A stretch of DNA of 64,000 bases from an uncultured Oligoflexia bacterium. GTDB taxonomy: Bacteria > Bdellovibrionota > Bacteriovoracia > Bacteriovoracales > Bacteriovoracaceae. The stretch's first letter is position 1; each line of letters opens with the position of its first letter. Positions 33,647 through 43,408 of this stretch are shown here, piece after piece. Both the position numbers and the translations under genes were made by a program. The stretch lies in contig CAKZJW010000030.1 in the NCBI GenBank assembly GCA_937120495.1, forward strand, positions 1-64,000, given 5' to 3'. Under the pieces are notes generated by a model that did no database searches, was not told the DNA's origin, and worked only from the letters and a program-made list of their open reading frames with translations.

Positions 33647-34225
33647 ATGGAAAAAATGCTAGAGAACTATGAATTATCTGGAAGTGAATTAGAAATTATT
33701 ACTTACCCAGACCCAGTATTAACGACTGTTGCTTCAGAGGTAGAAGAGTTTAACGAAGACTTAAAAGAGCTTTGTAAAAATATGCTCTATACAATGTATC
33801 ATGCGCCTGGAATCGGTCTAGCGGGCCCACAAATTGGTATTGGAAAGAGAATATTTGTTCTTGATGTTGATTTTGCAAGGGAGGAGACTTCCGAGGATTC
33901 TGGAGAATTCGTACTTTCAGATTTTAATCCAAAGATTTTTATTAATCCAAAAATTATTAAAACAGAAGGACAAACAACTTATCAAGAAGGCTGTTTAAGT
34001 TTGCCTGGAATTTATGAAGATGTTAAGAGGTTTGAAAAAGTTGAAGTTGAATATCAAGATACTGATGGAAATATGCATACAGTAGAAGCAGAAGAATTAT
34101 TTGCAATTTGTATTCAACACGAAAATGATCATCTTGATGGAAAAGTATTTATTGATAGATTGAGTAATCTGAAAAAGACCTTCTTTAAAAAGAAACTTAT
34201 TAAAGCGAAAAAGCAAGAAGGCTAA
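33647..34225 (+). CDS. def: Peptide deformylase
   Basis: Removes the formyl group from nascent proteins. The 192-aa protein has all three motifs: GIGLAGPQIG (55-64), EGCLSLPG with metal-ligand Cys116, and QHENDHLDG with H158, E159 and H162. A Glu/Ser-rich insertion at about 78-90, between motifs 1 and 2, is larger than in Escherichia coli. It is followed 2 bases later by fmt, the standard def-fmt pairing. No ribosome site is visible at the ATG. Confidence 0.97.
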   Translation: MEKMLENYELSGSELEIITYPDPVLTTVASEVEEFNEDLKELCKNMLYTMYHAPGIGLAGPQIGIGKRIFVLDVDFAREETSEDSGEFVLSDFNPKIFINPKIIKTEGQTTYQEGCLSLPGIYEDVKRFEKVEVEYQDTDGNMHTVEAEELFAICIQHENDHLDGKVFIDRLSNLKKTFFKKKLIKAKKQEG

Positions 34226-34227
34226 AT

Positions 34228-35163
34228 ATGAAAAAGCTTAATGCTATCTTTATGGGTACTCCCGATTTCTCTGTACCAAGTTTAGATCTTCTTAATAACC
34301 ATCCGCAAATAAATTTAAAAACTGTTATTTCAATGCCCGATAGACCAGCAGGTAGAGGACAAACTCTCAAGTCACCAGAGGTAATTGATTACGCGAAAAA
34401 AAACAAAATCAATTTTTTTCAAACAGAAAATATAAATAAAGAAACAGAATTCATTAACGAATTAGAAAAAGAAAATATCGATATTGTTATTGTTTTAGCT
34501 TTTGCTCAATTTTTAGGTAATAAGATACTAAGTTTACCTAAAGTTGGTTGTTTTAATATTCACACATCGCTACTACCTAAATATCGGGGTGCCGCTCCCA
34601 TTCAATATGCATTATTAAATGGTGATAAAACAACAGGTGTTTCTATTCAAAAAATGGTTAAAAAAATGGATGCTGGAGATTTAGTTATTTCCAGTCCTTT
34701 AGATATAGGAAATGAAGAAAATGGTGGTTTGCTCTACACGCGATTAAAGTACCAAGCAGCCTTGAGTTTGAATGAGCTTATTCTGTTAGTTGATGCAGGA
34801 AAACTTACTTACACTCCACAGAATGAAGAGAATGTAAGCTTTGCACCTACTTTAAAGAAAAACGATGGTTTTTTAAATTTTAAAGAAGAAACATTTGAAC
34901 AGATTAAAAATAAAATTAGAGCTCTTGATCCTTGGCCTGGAACGTTTTGTTTTTTAGATAAGAAAAGATTAAAAGTTTTTAGTATTTTTAAATCAACCGA
35001 AAAACTAGCTCCAGGAGAAGTATTTGTTAGCAACAATAGTTTTTTTATTGGTTGCAAAGATCAAAGTCTAGAACTTATCGATGTACAACTTGAGGGGAAG
35101 AAAAAGTCTCAAATGGCATCACTACTAAACGGTCTAAAAAAAGAAATTACAATTAACCCCTAA
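34228..35163 (+). CDS. fmt: Methionyl-tRNA formyltransferase
   Basis: Formylates initiator Met-tRNA. The 311-aa protein has MGTPDFSVPSL at the N terminus, the folate-binding/catalytic core FNIHTSLLPKYRGAAPIQYALLNGD with the conserved N-x-H, and GVSIQKMVKKMDAGD. The C-terminal beta-barrel tRNA-binding domain follows at about 205-311. It lies 2 bases after def and 8 bases before rpe. Confidence 0.97.
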   Translation: MKKLNAIFMGTPDFSVPSLDLLNNHPQINLKTVISMPDRPAGRGQTLKSPEVIDYAKKNKINFFQTENINKETEFINELEKENIDIVIVLAFAQFLGNKILSLPKVGCFNIHTSLLPKYRGAAPIQYALLNGDKTTGVSIQKMVKKMDAGDLVISSPLDIGNEENGGLLYTRLKYQAALSLNELILLVDAGKLTYTPQNEENVSFAPTLKKNDGFLNFKEETFEQIKNKIRALDPWPGTFCFLDKKRLKVFSIFKSTEKLAPGEVFVSNNSFFIGCKDQSLELIDVQLEGKKKSQMASLLNGLKKEITINP

Positions 35164-35171
35164 GGATTATT

Positions 35172-35825
35172 ATGATAACGATAGCTCCAAGTATTCTAGC
35201 TTCTGACTTTTTAAATCTTCAAACGGAAATTGAGGCCTTTGATGGAAATTCTAACTTATGGTTTCATCTTGATATAATGGATGGTCACTATGTTCCAAAC
35301 TTAACATTTGGACAAACTGTCGTTAAAAATATCTCTAAGGTTACTTCACATAAACTGGATGCTCACTTCATGGTGAATAACCCTGAAGATTATATTTCAA
35401 GTTTTAAAGATATTGGTATTTATAATTTTACTTTCCACTGGGAGAGCGTTACCCACCATGATAGTTTAATAAGTGAAATAAAAAAGCATTATCCATCTGT
35501 TGGTATTGCCTTAAACCCTGGAACTGATATCACTGTAATTCCTGAGTATATTTTCAAGGAAATTGATTTAATATTAATTATGTCTGTGAACCCTGGTTTC
35601 GGTGGGCAATCATTTATACCAAGTTCTTTAGAAAAAATTAAATATTTAAAAAGTATCAAAGAAAAGTTTAATCTTAATTTTCAAATACAAGTTGATGGAG
35701 GCATTAATGATCAAAATGCTCCAAGCCTTATTAAAGCTGGTGCCACAAATTTAGTAGCCGGTTCTTATATATTTAAAAACAATTCAAATGAATACCCAAA
35801 GAAAGTAGAAAGTTTAAGGAAATAG
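35172..35825 (+). CDS. rpe: Ribulose-phosphate 3-epimerase
   Basis: Interconverts ribulose 5-phosphate and xylulose 5-phosphate. The 217-aa TIM barrel has the N-terminal IAPSILASDFLNL, FHLDIMDGHYVPNLTFG with the metal-binding HxD, LDAHFMVNNPE, MSVNPGFGGQSFIPSSLEKI and a C-terminal QVDGGINDQNA phosphate-binding region. It is of typical length. Located between fmt and hutH in a tightly packed series. Confidence 0.97.
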   Translation: MITIAPSILASDFLNLQTEIEAFDGNSNLWFHLDIMDGHYVPNLTFGQTVVKNISKVTSHKLDAHFMVNNPEDYISSFKDIGIYNFTFHWESVTHHDSLISEIKKHYPSVGIALNPGTDITVIPEYIFKEIDLILIMSVNPGFGGQSFIPSSLEKIKYLKSIKEKFNLNFQIQVDGGINDQNAPSLIKAGATNLVAGSYIFKNNSNEYPKKVESLRK

Positions 35826-35826
35826 A

Positions 35827-37389
35827 ATGAATATTGATTTTTCAAATGCAAAAAAATATAGCTTAGATGGAAAAAGTTTAACAATTGAACAAATTTATGA
35901 AATCTCTAATGCAAAAATTGGAAGTATATTTGTAGAGTTATCAGAAGATGCTGTAAAACTAATGAAGAGTTCTCGCCAGTATGTTGATGATATCGTATCA
36001 AAAGGTGAACCTGTTTACGGTATTAACACCGGGTTTGGTGCACTCTCTAGTAAACATATTCCAAAAGAAGACCTATCAACATTACAATACAATTTAATTA
36101 GGTCGCATTGTACTGGAGTTGGTGCTCCTTTTCCAAAGCTCACAACAAGAGCCATAATGGTTTTGAGAGCTAACTGTTTAGCTTCAGGCTTTTCAGGTGT
36201 TAGCTTGGAATGTGTACAATTATTATTAGATTTTATAAACTACGGTGTAACACCTGTTGTTCCAGAGAAAGGTTCTGTTGGTGCATCGGGAGACCTTGCG
36301 CCACTATCGCATATTGCACTTGCTCTGATTGGAGAGGGTGATGTTGAATTTCAAGAAAAAATAATCAAATCAGATTTTGCTATCGACTATATAAAAAAAT
36401 CGCCAGCGAAACTTAAAGCAAAAGATGGACTTGCTTTAATTAACGGTACTGCTGTTATGGCAGCACTTGGTTCGCTTGCTTTATACGAAGCGAAACATAT
36501 AATTAAAATTGCTGATATTGCTACAGCCTTAACCCTTGAGGCCGTAAGAGGAACGAAAAGAGCTTATGATGAAGACATCTCTTTATTAAAACCTCAACCT
36601 GGTCAAGTCCTTGTTTCAAAAAACTTAACAAGACTCTTAGCCGAAGTTTCAGAAATTGCCAGTTCACACGAAGACTGTGGAAAGGTTCAAGATCCTTACT
36701 CTTTAAGGTGCGTACCACAAGTTCATGGAGCAATAAGACAAACACTTGATCACGCAGAAGGTGTCTTAAAAGTTGAAATAAACTCAGTTACTGATAATCC
36801 ATTAATCTTTGTTGATAAGAAAAAAGTTGTCTCAGGTGGAAATTTTCACGGTGAAGCCCTTGCTCTTTGTATGGATTATTTAGCGATGGGACTTTCCGAA
36901 GTTGCAAATATATCAGAGAGACGTGTTGAAAAAATGATGAACCCAACCTTCTCTGATCTTCCAGCATTTTTAATAAAAGAATCTGGATTAAACTCAGGAC
37001 TCATGATTGCCCATGTAACGATGGCAGCTCTTGCATCTGAAAATAAATATTTATGTCATCCCGCAAGTGTAGATTCAATTCCAACATCAACGGATAAAGA
37101 AGATCATGTTTCTATGGGTGTCACAAGTGGTAGAAAACTTCATGAAGTTATCAGAAATGTAAAAACTTGTTTAGCAATCGAATTTTTATGTAATACACAA
37201 GGTGTCGATCTCTTGAGACCATTAAAAACAAATGAAGCTCTTGAAAGAGTACACACTCTTGTTCGTAAACACGTACCGAAGATTGAAAAGGATAGAACTT
37301 TTCATATCGATATTAAGAACATCACTTCTTTAATTAGTAATTTTGAAATACTAAGTGTTGTGGAAGATTCAATTGGGGAGCTCGATTAA
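35827..37389 (+). CDS. hutH: Histidine ammonia-lyase
   Basis: Converts L-histidine to urocanate. The 520-aa protein has the GSVGASGDLAPLSH motif, whose A153-S154-G155 triad cyclises to the MIO electrophile, plus YGINTGFG near residue 64 and CHPASVDSIPTSTDKEDHVSMG near the C-terminal third. It starts 1 base after the rpe stop codon, and the methyltransferase gene follows with no gap. The other hut genes (hutU, hutI) lie 9 kb further on, separated by an unrelated cassette. Confidence 0.97.
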   Translation: MNIDFSNAKKYSLDGKSLTIEQIYEISNAKIGSIFVELSEDAVKLMKSSRQYVDDIVSKGEPVYGINTGFGALSSKHIPKEDLSTLQYNLIRSHCTGVGAPFPKLTTRAIMVLRANCLASGFSGVSLECVQLLLDFINYGVTPVVPEKGSVGASGDLAPLSHIALALIGEGDVEFQEKIIKSDFAIDYIKKSPAKLKAKDGLALINGTAVMAALGSLALYEAKHIIKIADIATALTLEAVRGTKRAYDEDISLLKPQPGQVLVSKNLTRLLAEVSEIASSHEDCGKVQDPYSLRCVPQVHGAIRQTLDHAEGVLKVEINSVTDNPLIFVDKKKVVSGGNFHGEALALCMDYLAMGLSEVANISERRVEKMMNPTFSDLPAFLIKESGLNSGLMIAHVTMAALASENKYLCHPASVDSIPTSTDKEDHVSMGVTSGRKLHEVIRNVKTCLAIEFLCNTQGVDLLRPLKTNEALERVHTLVRKHVPKIEKDRTFHIDIKNITSLISNFEILSVVEDSIGELD

Positions 37390-38619
37390 GTGCAAGACAA
37401 CAGCCTTATTTCCCATTTATTCACTGAAGAATATAAAGAAGTAAAGTCAATCAATGGTATTCCATGGGCTTATAAAAACCCTGAGGAAAAACTAATAGAA
37501 TGGAGCTACAAGACATTTAGTTTTTTCGAGCACAACAGTTCAATTCTAAAAAGCCTTCAAGGCAAGCTTAATAACAATGAGTTTAAGGGTCTAACGAAAC
37601 AAAGAATTCAGAAGTACTTAGATGACAAAAACTCTTACCTAAAGAAAAGTAGAAAGCTTTTAAAAGATTTCTTAAATAATGAACAAGAAGTTTCAAGTAC
37701 ATCATCGCAAAATATTTTAAGCTATGAAGATTTGATATTCAGAGATTGGCTCTGGGGAAAAAGCGAAGTTGAACAATATTATGAAAAGATACAAAATGAC
37801 TTAACTGGTAGAGAGAAAAACATTCTAGTTCTGGGAGCTGGCGCATGTGGACTAAGTTACACGATTGCGAAAAACACGACAGCTAATGTTATCGCTTGTG
37901 ATATCAACCCTCATCTTTTTCTTGCAGCTCAAAAAATTACAAACAATAAAAGCTTTGATTCTTTTGAGTTTACAGAGTCCCCAAAAGAGCTTTCTCTATA
38001 TAGTAAAAAAGTCTCTATTGATGGACAAGAGAAACTAAATAATCACTTCCAAGTTTTTTGTGACTTCAACCAAATTCCGTTTAAACTAGGTAGTTTTGAT
38101 ACTGTCGTATCATGTTGGTTCTACGATATAATACCTAGCTCACTTGAGGAATCAATACTACATACAAATAGTTATTTAAATGATGAGGGCAAAATTTTAT
38201 TTTTAGGCCCATCAAATTTCAATAAAAACCAAATTTCAAAACAACTTACTAAAGAAGAGATAGTTGAAGCCTTTGATTTGTGCTTCAAAAGTATTAAAAG
38301 TGATACTTTTGAATCGGACTATCTTGCAGACACTTCGAAATCACAAAAAAGAATTGAAACCTTACTTTATATTTGTGCATCTTTGCCTAAAAACAGAAAA
38401 CTTTTAATATATAAAGAGGAGACACATATCCCTCTTAATCCTCAACTCGATTCATACAAGCAAAAGATCACTATTTTTGAAAAGATTCTTAAACATGTAA
38501 CGGCTGGTATGTCCTATGAAGAATTATCAAAGAAGCTCGAAGTAGAGTTTGGCTTCTCAAAAGAAGAAGCCAAATATTATACTAAAAATTTTATGAATAA
38601 GATTCTGAGTGAACTATAA
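37390..38619 (+). CDS. N2227-like (carnosine N-methyltransferase-type) SAM methyltransferase
   Basis: A 409-aa class I methyltransferase. The SAM motif ILVLGAGACGLSYTIA (about 145-160) is preceded by FRDWLWG (118-124), matching the RDW motif of the N2227 family, and followed by DTVVSCWFYDIIPSS (about 236-250) and ILFLGPSNF. N2227 proteins include carnosine N-methyltransferase, which methylates a histidine imidazole. A 50-residue helical domain closes the protein. It starts at GTG directly after the hutH stop, so a histidine-derived substrate is suggested by both family and neighbour, but not proved. Confidence 0.65.
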   Translation: MQDNSLISHLFTEEYKEVKSINGIPWAYKNPEEKLIEWSYKTFSFFEHNSSILKSLQGKLNNNEFKGLTKQRIQKYLDDKNSYLKKSRKLLKDFLNNEQEVSSTSSQNILSYEDLIFRDWLWGKSEVEQYYEKIQNDLTGREKNILVLGAGACGLSYTIAKNTTANVIACDINPHLFLAAQKITNNKSFDSFEFTESPKELSLYSKKVSIDGQEKLNNHFQVFCDFNQIPFKLGSFDTVVSCWFYDIIPSSLEESILHTNSYLNDEGKILFLGPSNFNKNQISKQLTKEEIVEAFDLCFKSIKSDTFESDYLADTSKSQKRIETLLYICASLPKNRKLLIYKEETHIPLNPQLDSYKQKITIFEKILKHVTAGMSYEELSKKLEVEFGFSKEEAKYYTKNFMNKILSEL

Positions 38620-38624
38620 TTAAT

Positions 38625-39845
38625 TTATTGTTCAACAATTGAAAGTATCTCAAAACTAAAAGAGAATTGATCTGTATTTATCCCCTGATCCTTCAGCGCT
38701 AATAAATAGTAGCTCGAGATAGAACGCATTGATGGTGTTGTCGTCGTATCAACAATGGTATAAACGGAATGTTGAGGGTTATAGTATCCATTAATATACG
38801 TTTTCATATTTTTAACTCTAATGCTGTAATTAGAAGATATTATTTCTGGATCCCACACTTGATAACTGAATTCATCAAACTCAGATATTTTCACTCTAAG
38901 GGTCACACTTTCATTTACTCCAAGTACATTTGATAATTCAAATTCCATATACCCGGCTTCCGCATTTCCAGGAACTGGATTCGTACTAATTACTGTCGAT
39001 ACTGTTCCAGAAAGCGCTGTAGAATTTTCTCCTACATTCGCAATAACTCTATCAACCATTAAAGACTTCCATCTTTCTATGGCCTCTTTCATTTCATTCG
39101 CATTATCCGCACAATTACTCCAACACTGATGGCTCTCATTGCCTAATCTTTGAACTAACCGAGAGTTCATTGGATCATCCAAGTCTACTGATTGCGCGCT
39201 TACAATGTCATTATGTGCAACAACTGGGTTAGCATTAGCATGTCTTGGAAATCTTGTTATATGGCAAGTAGTACATCTTTGTTTTGTTATAGGATAAACA
39301 GATTGCTCAAAAGCTTCCTGAGAACTTAGACCAGATATAATTGTTTCATCTGTTCCGTCAGACCCAGTCGATCCATCACCACTTCCATCATCTGTATTTT
39401 CTTCTTCCTCTTCTTCTTCAACTATATTATTAACAATTTCAGCCCACTGCTCTATTGCCTCTTCCATCTCCTGTGCATTTTCAGCACAATCAGACCAACA
39501 ATTATGAGCTTCATCTCTCATCTTTGCTACAAGCCTAGATGAAGGTATATTGGAAAAGTTTACTTTAAATTGATCTACAACAATATCGTGTGCTTCTTGA
39601 ACATCATCACTAGCGTGGACAGGATTTTGAGATGAATGACAACCAATACATCTTGATCTTGTTACCTTATAAACACTATTTTCAAATGCTGCAACCGATG
39701 TACTTGTTGAAAGAGCTCCTGCGTCCTCCCCGCTACTAAATTTTAATTTAGATGGTTGTGCAGAATACGGATTAGTACATTGTGTATATGTAAACAATAC
39801 TATTAATGCCGCAAGAACAATTTTAATTTTTATTATTTGTCTCAT
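38625..39845 (-). CDS. Lipoprotein with two tandem CxxCH/CWSxC modules
   Basis: A 406-aa exported protein with an atypical lipobox (YTQC, Cys23). Two homologous modules follow. The first has CIGCH (66-70) and CWSDC (116-120); the second has CTTCH (191-195) and CWSNC (241-245). Each ends with an E-[AM]-x-x-AIE-[QR]-W helix. An acidic, Gly/Ser-rich linker (about 140-170) separates them. CxxCH is a covalent heme c site, so a diheme lipoprotein is likely; the CWSxC pair could be a disulfide. The C-terminal 130 residues are beta-rich. It is last in a four-gene minus-strand cassette. Confidence 0.75.
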   Translation of the reverse strand: MRQIIKIKIVLAALIVLFTYTQCTNPYSAQPSKLKFSSGEDAGALSTSTSVAAFENSVYKVTRSRCIGCHSSQNPVHASDDVQEAHDIVVDQFKVNFSNIPSSRLVAKMRDEAHNCWSDCAENAQEMEEAIEQWAEIVNNIVEEEEEEENTDDGSGDGSTGSDGTDETIISGLSSQEAFEQSVYPITKQRCTTCHITRFPRHANANPVVAHNDIVSAQSVDLDDPMNSRLVQRLGNESHQCWSNCADNANEMKEAIERWKSLMVDRVIANVGENSTALSGTVSTVISTNPVPGNAEAGYMEFELSNVLGVNESVTLRVKISEFDEFSYQVWDPEIISSNYSIRVKNMKTYINGYYNPQHSVYTIVDTTTTPSMRSISSYYLLALKDQGINTDQFSFSFEILSIVEQ

Positions 39846-39852
39846 ATCTTTC

Positions 39853-41340
39853 CTAGAAGATTAAATAGTCATTTAGATTGTTTCCAAATGGGTTGTCACC
39901 AACAATTTCTTCAAGCTTATCTTCTTCACCATGTCTTGCAAGGTAGTTAGCGACAATTGCTTTTGATAAATTAGTAACATTATTACTAAGAACATTTGCC
40001 GATTTCTCAACATTTGAATCAGCCTTAACATGTCCAATTTGCCTCTTTACTGTATTTGAGCCACTTGTTCCATGTCGAAGATTTGGTCGACCACCGTTGT
40101 GTTGATAAGCCAGCATAAAGGTTGCCCCTCTTTGACCATCATCATTACTAAAAACATATTTTCCATTTGTTGGATCAACACTACTCATATTTGAAGAGAT
40201 ACCACCATCTGTATAAACGTAGATCATGACATCTTTTTGCTTCGCGGCTGCAAGAGCTAAAATTCTTCCTATCGCATCACCAGCTTCTCTATCTTTATCT
40301 TCTTGCTCTACTCTAGTATCTCTACCGTGATAATCAAATCCACCAAGTTCAATAGTTCCTGTTCCGATATAACCATCTAGAACTAGCTTCGCGATTGATG
40401 CTTCTTTTCTTTTACTACTTGAATTTAAATTACCATAAACATTTGCAACATCAGAATCCTCATCAGGATTTATTGCATCTTGTGTATATCTTTGCGAATT
40501 ATTATGAACTCTTTGATCAATATTTTCTTTTGCAAACCCACAACTTGCAACTTCTCTAATTTGTTCTGGTAAACTTTTTTGAGAGAAACTATTTAGCTTT
40601 GATTCACTCATATTCTGAATAGCCTGAAGAACTCTTTTGGCCTTAACATCATCGAACAAAGAATGCACTCTTCCAAGAGAGATTAATTGAACACAGTCTG
40701 CCGGCGAATTAATTGCAACAGGTGCAATTGTTGGATCGTAACTCATTGAAGGAATTATCGAGCGCCCACCACTTCTACCATTTCTAGTTCCCGCTGTTTG
40801 AGCGATGTCTCCAATCGACCCGGCCTTATTAAGCCAGTACATTGGATTATGGGGATTATTACTTGTATCATCATTTGAAACTGCACAAAAAACAGCTCCT
40901 TCACATTTTTGCCTTATTGTTGAACTTGTATTTCTAGAGATAGCTTCAAGCATTGCAGAATTACTATGAAACTTTAATCCCATTTCGGTATTAACCATTC
41001 CTGGGTTTGAAGGACGCATGCTTGTTGGTAAACCAAGTCTCCCATAGTCTGAAATATAACTATGCTGACCAGCTTCTGCTCCAACGATCACGTTACTTCC
41101 AGCAATATTTCCACCACCGGAAAGATCAATCATTATAATTGGTGTTTTTCTATTAGAAAGATCTGCTACTTGAAAACAGTTATCTGCTCCATAAGCATCT
41201 TTCATTTGAAGGGCTCCAAGGATCGTTGGTGCCATTATTATTCCTGAACCTGAAATCAAACCTTGTGACAAGAAATCACGCCTTGTTACTAGCTTATGAT
41301 CTTTAGGTACTTGAATTTCTTTCTTTTCTTTTTTACTCAT
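39853..41340 (-). CDS. Tat-exported DUF1501-like protein
   Basis: A 495-aa protein with a twin-arginine signal TRRDFLSQGL near residue 20. I start it at the ATG at 41340 (GGGA upstream) and not at an in-frame TTG 12 bases earlier. The body follows the DUF1501 pattern: IIMIDLSGGGNIAGSNVIVG, then GLKFHSNSAMLEAI, and late YTDGGISSNMSS...GQRGATFMLAYQHNGG. DUF1501 proteins are related to the alkaline-phosphatase fold and are often paired with DUF1588-type heme proteins, as here. Substrate unknown. Tat export suggests that it folds, perhaps with a cofactor, before transport. Confidence 0.72.
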   Translation of the reverse strand: MSKKEKKEIQVPKDHKLVTRRDFLSQGLISGSGIIMAPTILGALQMKDAYGADNCFQVADLSNRKTPIIMIDLSGGGNIAGSNVIVGAEAGQHSYISDYGRLGLPTSMRPSNPGMVNTEMGLKFHSNSAMLEAISRNTSSTIRQKCEGAVFCAVSNDDTSNNPHNPMYWLNKAGSIGDIAQTAGTRNGRSGGRSIIPSMSYDPTIAPVAINSPADCVQLISLGRVHSLFDDVKAKRVLQAIQNMSESKLNSFSQKSLPEQIREVASCGFAKENIDQRVHNNSQRYTQDAINPDEDSDVANVYGNLNSSSKRKEASIAKLVLDGYIGTGTIELGGFDYHGRDTRVEQEDKDREAGDAIGRILALAAAKQKDVMIYVYTDGGISSNMSSVDPTNGKYVFSNDDGQRGATFMLAYQHNGGRPNLRHGTSGSNTVKRQIGHVKADSNVEKSANVLSNNVTNLSKAIVANYLARHGEEDKLEEIVGDNPFGNNLNDYLIF

Positions 41341-41352
41341 AATAAATCCCAA

Positions 41353-42099
41353 TTATAAAGTTGTTACTGGTGCACTTGAAAGCACTGTAGTACAAACACC
41401 CTTTGCTATAGTTCTTGTTGATGTTGTTGAATTTACATTTAAGCCTTCCATTAAACTATCTATAAGAGGCTCTATTTCAACGAATGCTTTTTCCTCAACA
41501 CTTAGAGGTTGAACATTTCTTCCCCAAAAACGATCAATAAAATCTTGAATCATTATTCGCTTTCCAGCTTCGCTCATTAGTGAATTTGCTGGTGTTTGAG
41601 AAATATTAAAGTTTGTAAAAAATGAATTATAAAAATTCGAACTAGAGAACGCTACATTACAAATCTCTGATGCAAGTTTTATAATTGCTATTTGATGAGC
41701 AGTATTAAAACTTTTGATTGATGAATCATATGGAAGTTGCGTTTTTAAATCTGTATATGTAGACCTAAGACTAGATGAATCGGAAGCACGAACTCCCGTT
41801 AAAACTTGAAAACTCATATAGATTGCTTCAAAGTCCTTCATACCAATATCACTAACAAGTCTTGCAACTTCAGTTGCTCCATTTTCTTCAAACTCGCCAG
41901 AACCACCTGGAGGTAAGGTTCCTGAGTTAGTTACAGGTGAATCGTGATATCCATCATTCACTGATTGATCACTAGTTTCACTTGTTGTCGGCTCATCGTA
42001 TTGCTGTATTACACACTGGTTAAATGTAAAAAACATTCCAACCAAAAGAGCAGAAGAGATTAGTTTCCAAAAGAGTCTGCTTTCAAACTTAATCTTCAT
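41353..42099 (-). CDS. Envelope lipoprotein with atypical lipobox, hypothetical
   Basis: A 248-aa protein. Its hydrophobic N terminus ends in TFNQC (Cys29), a lipobox with Gln rather than Gly/Ala/Ser at -1, like that of the 406-aa lipoprotein in the same cassette. A Ser/Thr/Gly/Pro-rich linker (about 30-75) follows, then a helical domain (about 78-240) with two cysteines. No family is recognised. It overlaps the upstream heme-protein gene by 11 bases and precedes the Tat protein gene by 12, so it is part of one operon. Confidence 0.65.
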   Translation of the reverse strand: MKIKFESRLFWKLISSALLVGMFFTFNQCVIQQYDEPTTSETSDQSVNDGYHDSPVTNSGTLPPGGSGEFEENGATEVARLVSDIGMKDFEAIYMSFQVLTGVRASDSSSLRSTYTDLKTQLPYDSSIKSFNTAHQIAIIKLASEICNVAFSSSNFYNSFFTNFNISQTPANSLMSEAGKRIMIQDFIDRFWGRNVQPLSVEEKAFVEIEPLIDSLMEGLNVNSTTSTRTIAKGVCTTVLSSAPVTTL

Positions 42100-43309
42100 G
42101 TTTATCTCCTACACATTTCGCGGCCGTTTTAACAAACAGGTTTTTCATATTATAACTATTATTGTTTTCTAACTCATCAGCCATTTGTTCAATAAAGGCT
42201 TCATCACTTTCTTGTGGTGGCTTTATACAAATAAGTTTAAATACTTTTTTAGACATACAAACAGAAAATGCTCTAGACCTTCCGATCATTGCACCAAAAG
42301 ATGCCCCACCATTTCCAGATTGAGGTCCTCTAAATCCAAGATTCGAATTTTGTCCATTTGCCCAAAGATTAATCCAGCTATCATCAGTTGTTACGTATCC
42401 ACCTGCAAACTCAGGAGATCTATTCATCTTTGAACTAATTCCATTATTATATCTAAGTCTGTTACTTCTATAATCATAGTGAGCCCATGCGCCACCAAGT
42501 GCATCTTGTCCAGCATGACAACCAACGCATGTATTTTTATATGTTCTAGAGTCTCCACCTGGATCTCTAGGAATATCTCTTCTTACTCTAAAGTCTGGTA
42601 CTGCAGTATCATGTAAATCCTCAAAGTCTTTACACATAAAGTTCATAAAAGCGTATCTAGTCATTCTTCTATTTGTACCGGCTGAGAAAAATGCTTCTCC
42701 GGCAGCTCTTAAAGAAAACACTCCAGCACTTCCATTTCTTCCACCAGCAATTATATTTACTTCATCTCTTCTATTATCATTTTCAATATTATTTTCTGTT
42801 TGAATAACTTGAGACTGCATTCTTTCAACAAGCGTGTCTTTCAAATTAATTGATCGCAATTCTAGTTGTCTATAATGCTCATTCGATGTTCTTCTAAAAT
42901 TATAGACATCATTACCCATAGAAGGTCCTACATAAACTAGATCCGCAGATAGAACCCTGTTAAATGGTTTGTTTGGTTGATCACTATCTCTTACTGCACC
43001 AATTAGTGTAGCAACCATATCATTTAGGTCCGTAGATTTTGATCTCTCTCTATTTGTAAAAGGTTTAAAAAAGTTTTTTAAAACAACTTCATAAAAGTAG
43101 CGACTCTCAATTGCAACTTTAGCTGCTTCTTCAAGGCCTCTCTCTCCAGGAAATTGATTAATCAAAGATTCCATTTGATTTAACGTACTAGAACCTGGCA
43201 TTGGCGGAACACCTGCAATTCTATTGTGAATGTCCCACGCTTTTAGTCTCGCTTCAGTTGCAAACACTAATGTGGGTAAAACTAAAATAATTAATAAAAC
43301 AATTTTCAT
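42089..43309 (-). CDS. Secreted CxxCH protein, DUF1588-like C terminus
   Basis: A 406-aa exported protein. I start it at the ATG at 43309, with GGAG 8 bases upstream, rather than at an in-frame GTG 9 bases earlier. Signal peptide MKIVLLIILVLPTLVFA. A helical N-terminal half is followed by CVGCHAGQDALGGAWAHYDY (heme site 261-265), which parallels the C-x-x-CH-x-x-x-D-x-x-G-...-FD of DUF1588 proteins of Planctomycetes and Myxococcota. DUF1588-type proteins are usually encoded next to DUF1501/DUF1552 proteins, as here. First gene of the cassette; divergent from the LspA fusion. Confidence 0.72.
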   Translation of the reverse strand: MKIVLLIILVLPTLVFATEARLKAWDIHNRIAGVPPMPGSSTLNQMESLINQFPGERGLEEAAKVAIESRYFYEVVLKNFFKPFTNRERSKSTDLNDMVATLIGAVRDSDQPNKPFNRVLSADLVYVGPSMGNDVYNFRRTSNEHYRQLELRSINLKDTLVERMQSQVIQTENNIENDNRRDEVNIIAGGRNGSAGVFSLRAAGEAFFSAGTNRRMTRYAFMNFMCKDFEDLHDTAVPDFRVRRDIPRDPGGDSRTYKNTCVGCHAGQDALGGAWAHYDYRSNRLRYNNGISSKMNRSPEFAGGYVTTDDSWINLWANGQNSNLGFRGPQSGNGGASFGAMIGRSRAFSVCMSKKVFKLICIKPPQESDEAFIEQMADELENNNSYNMKNLFVKTAAKCVGDKHED

Positions 43310-43408
43310 ATTTAACACTCCATCAGTTATTTTTCGGAATTTTTACTCGCACTCTTAATACTGTCTTTATATTTAAACTTAGGAGAAAAATATTCCGAAC
43401 AGGTATTT

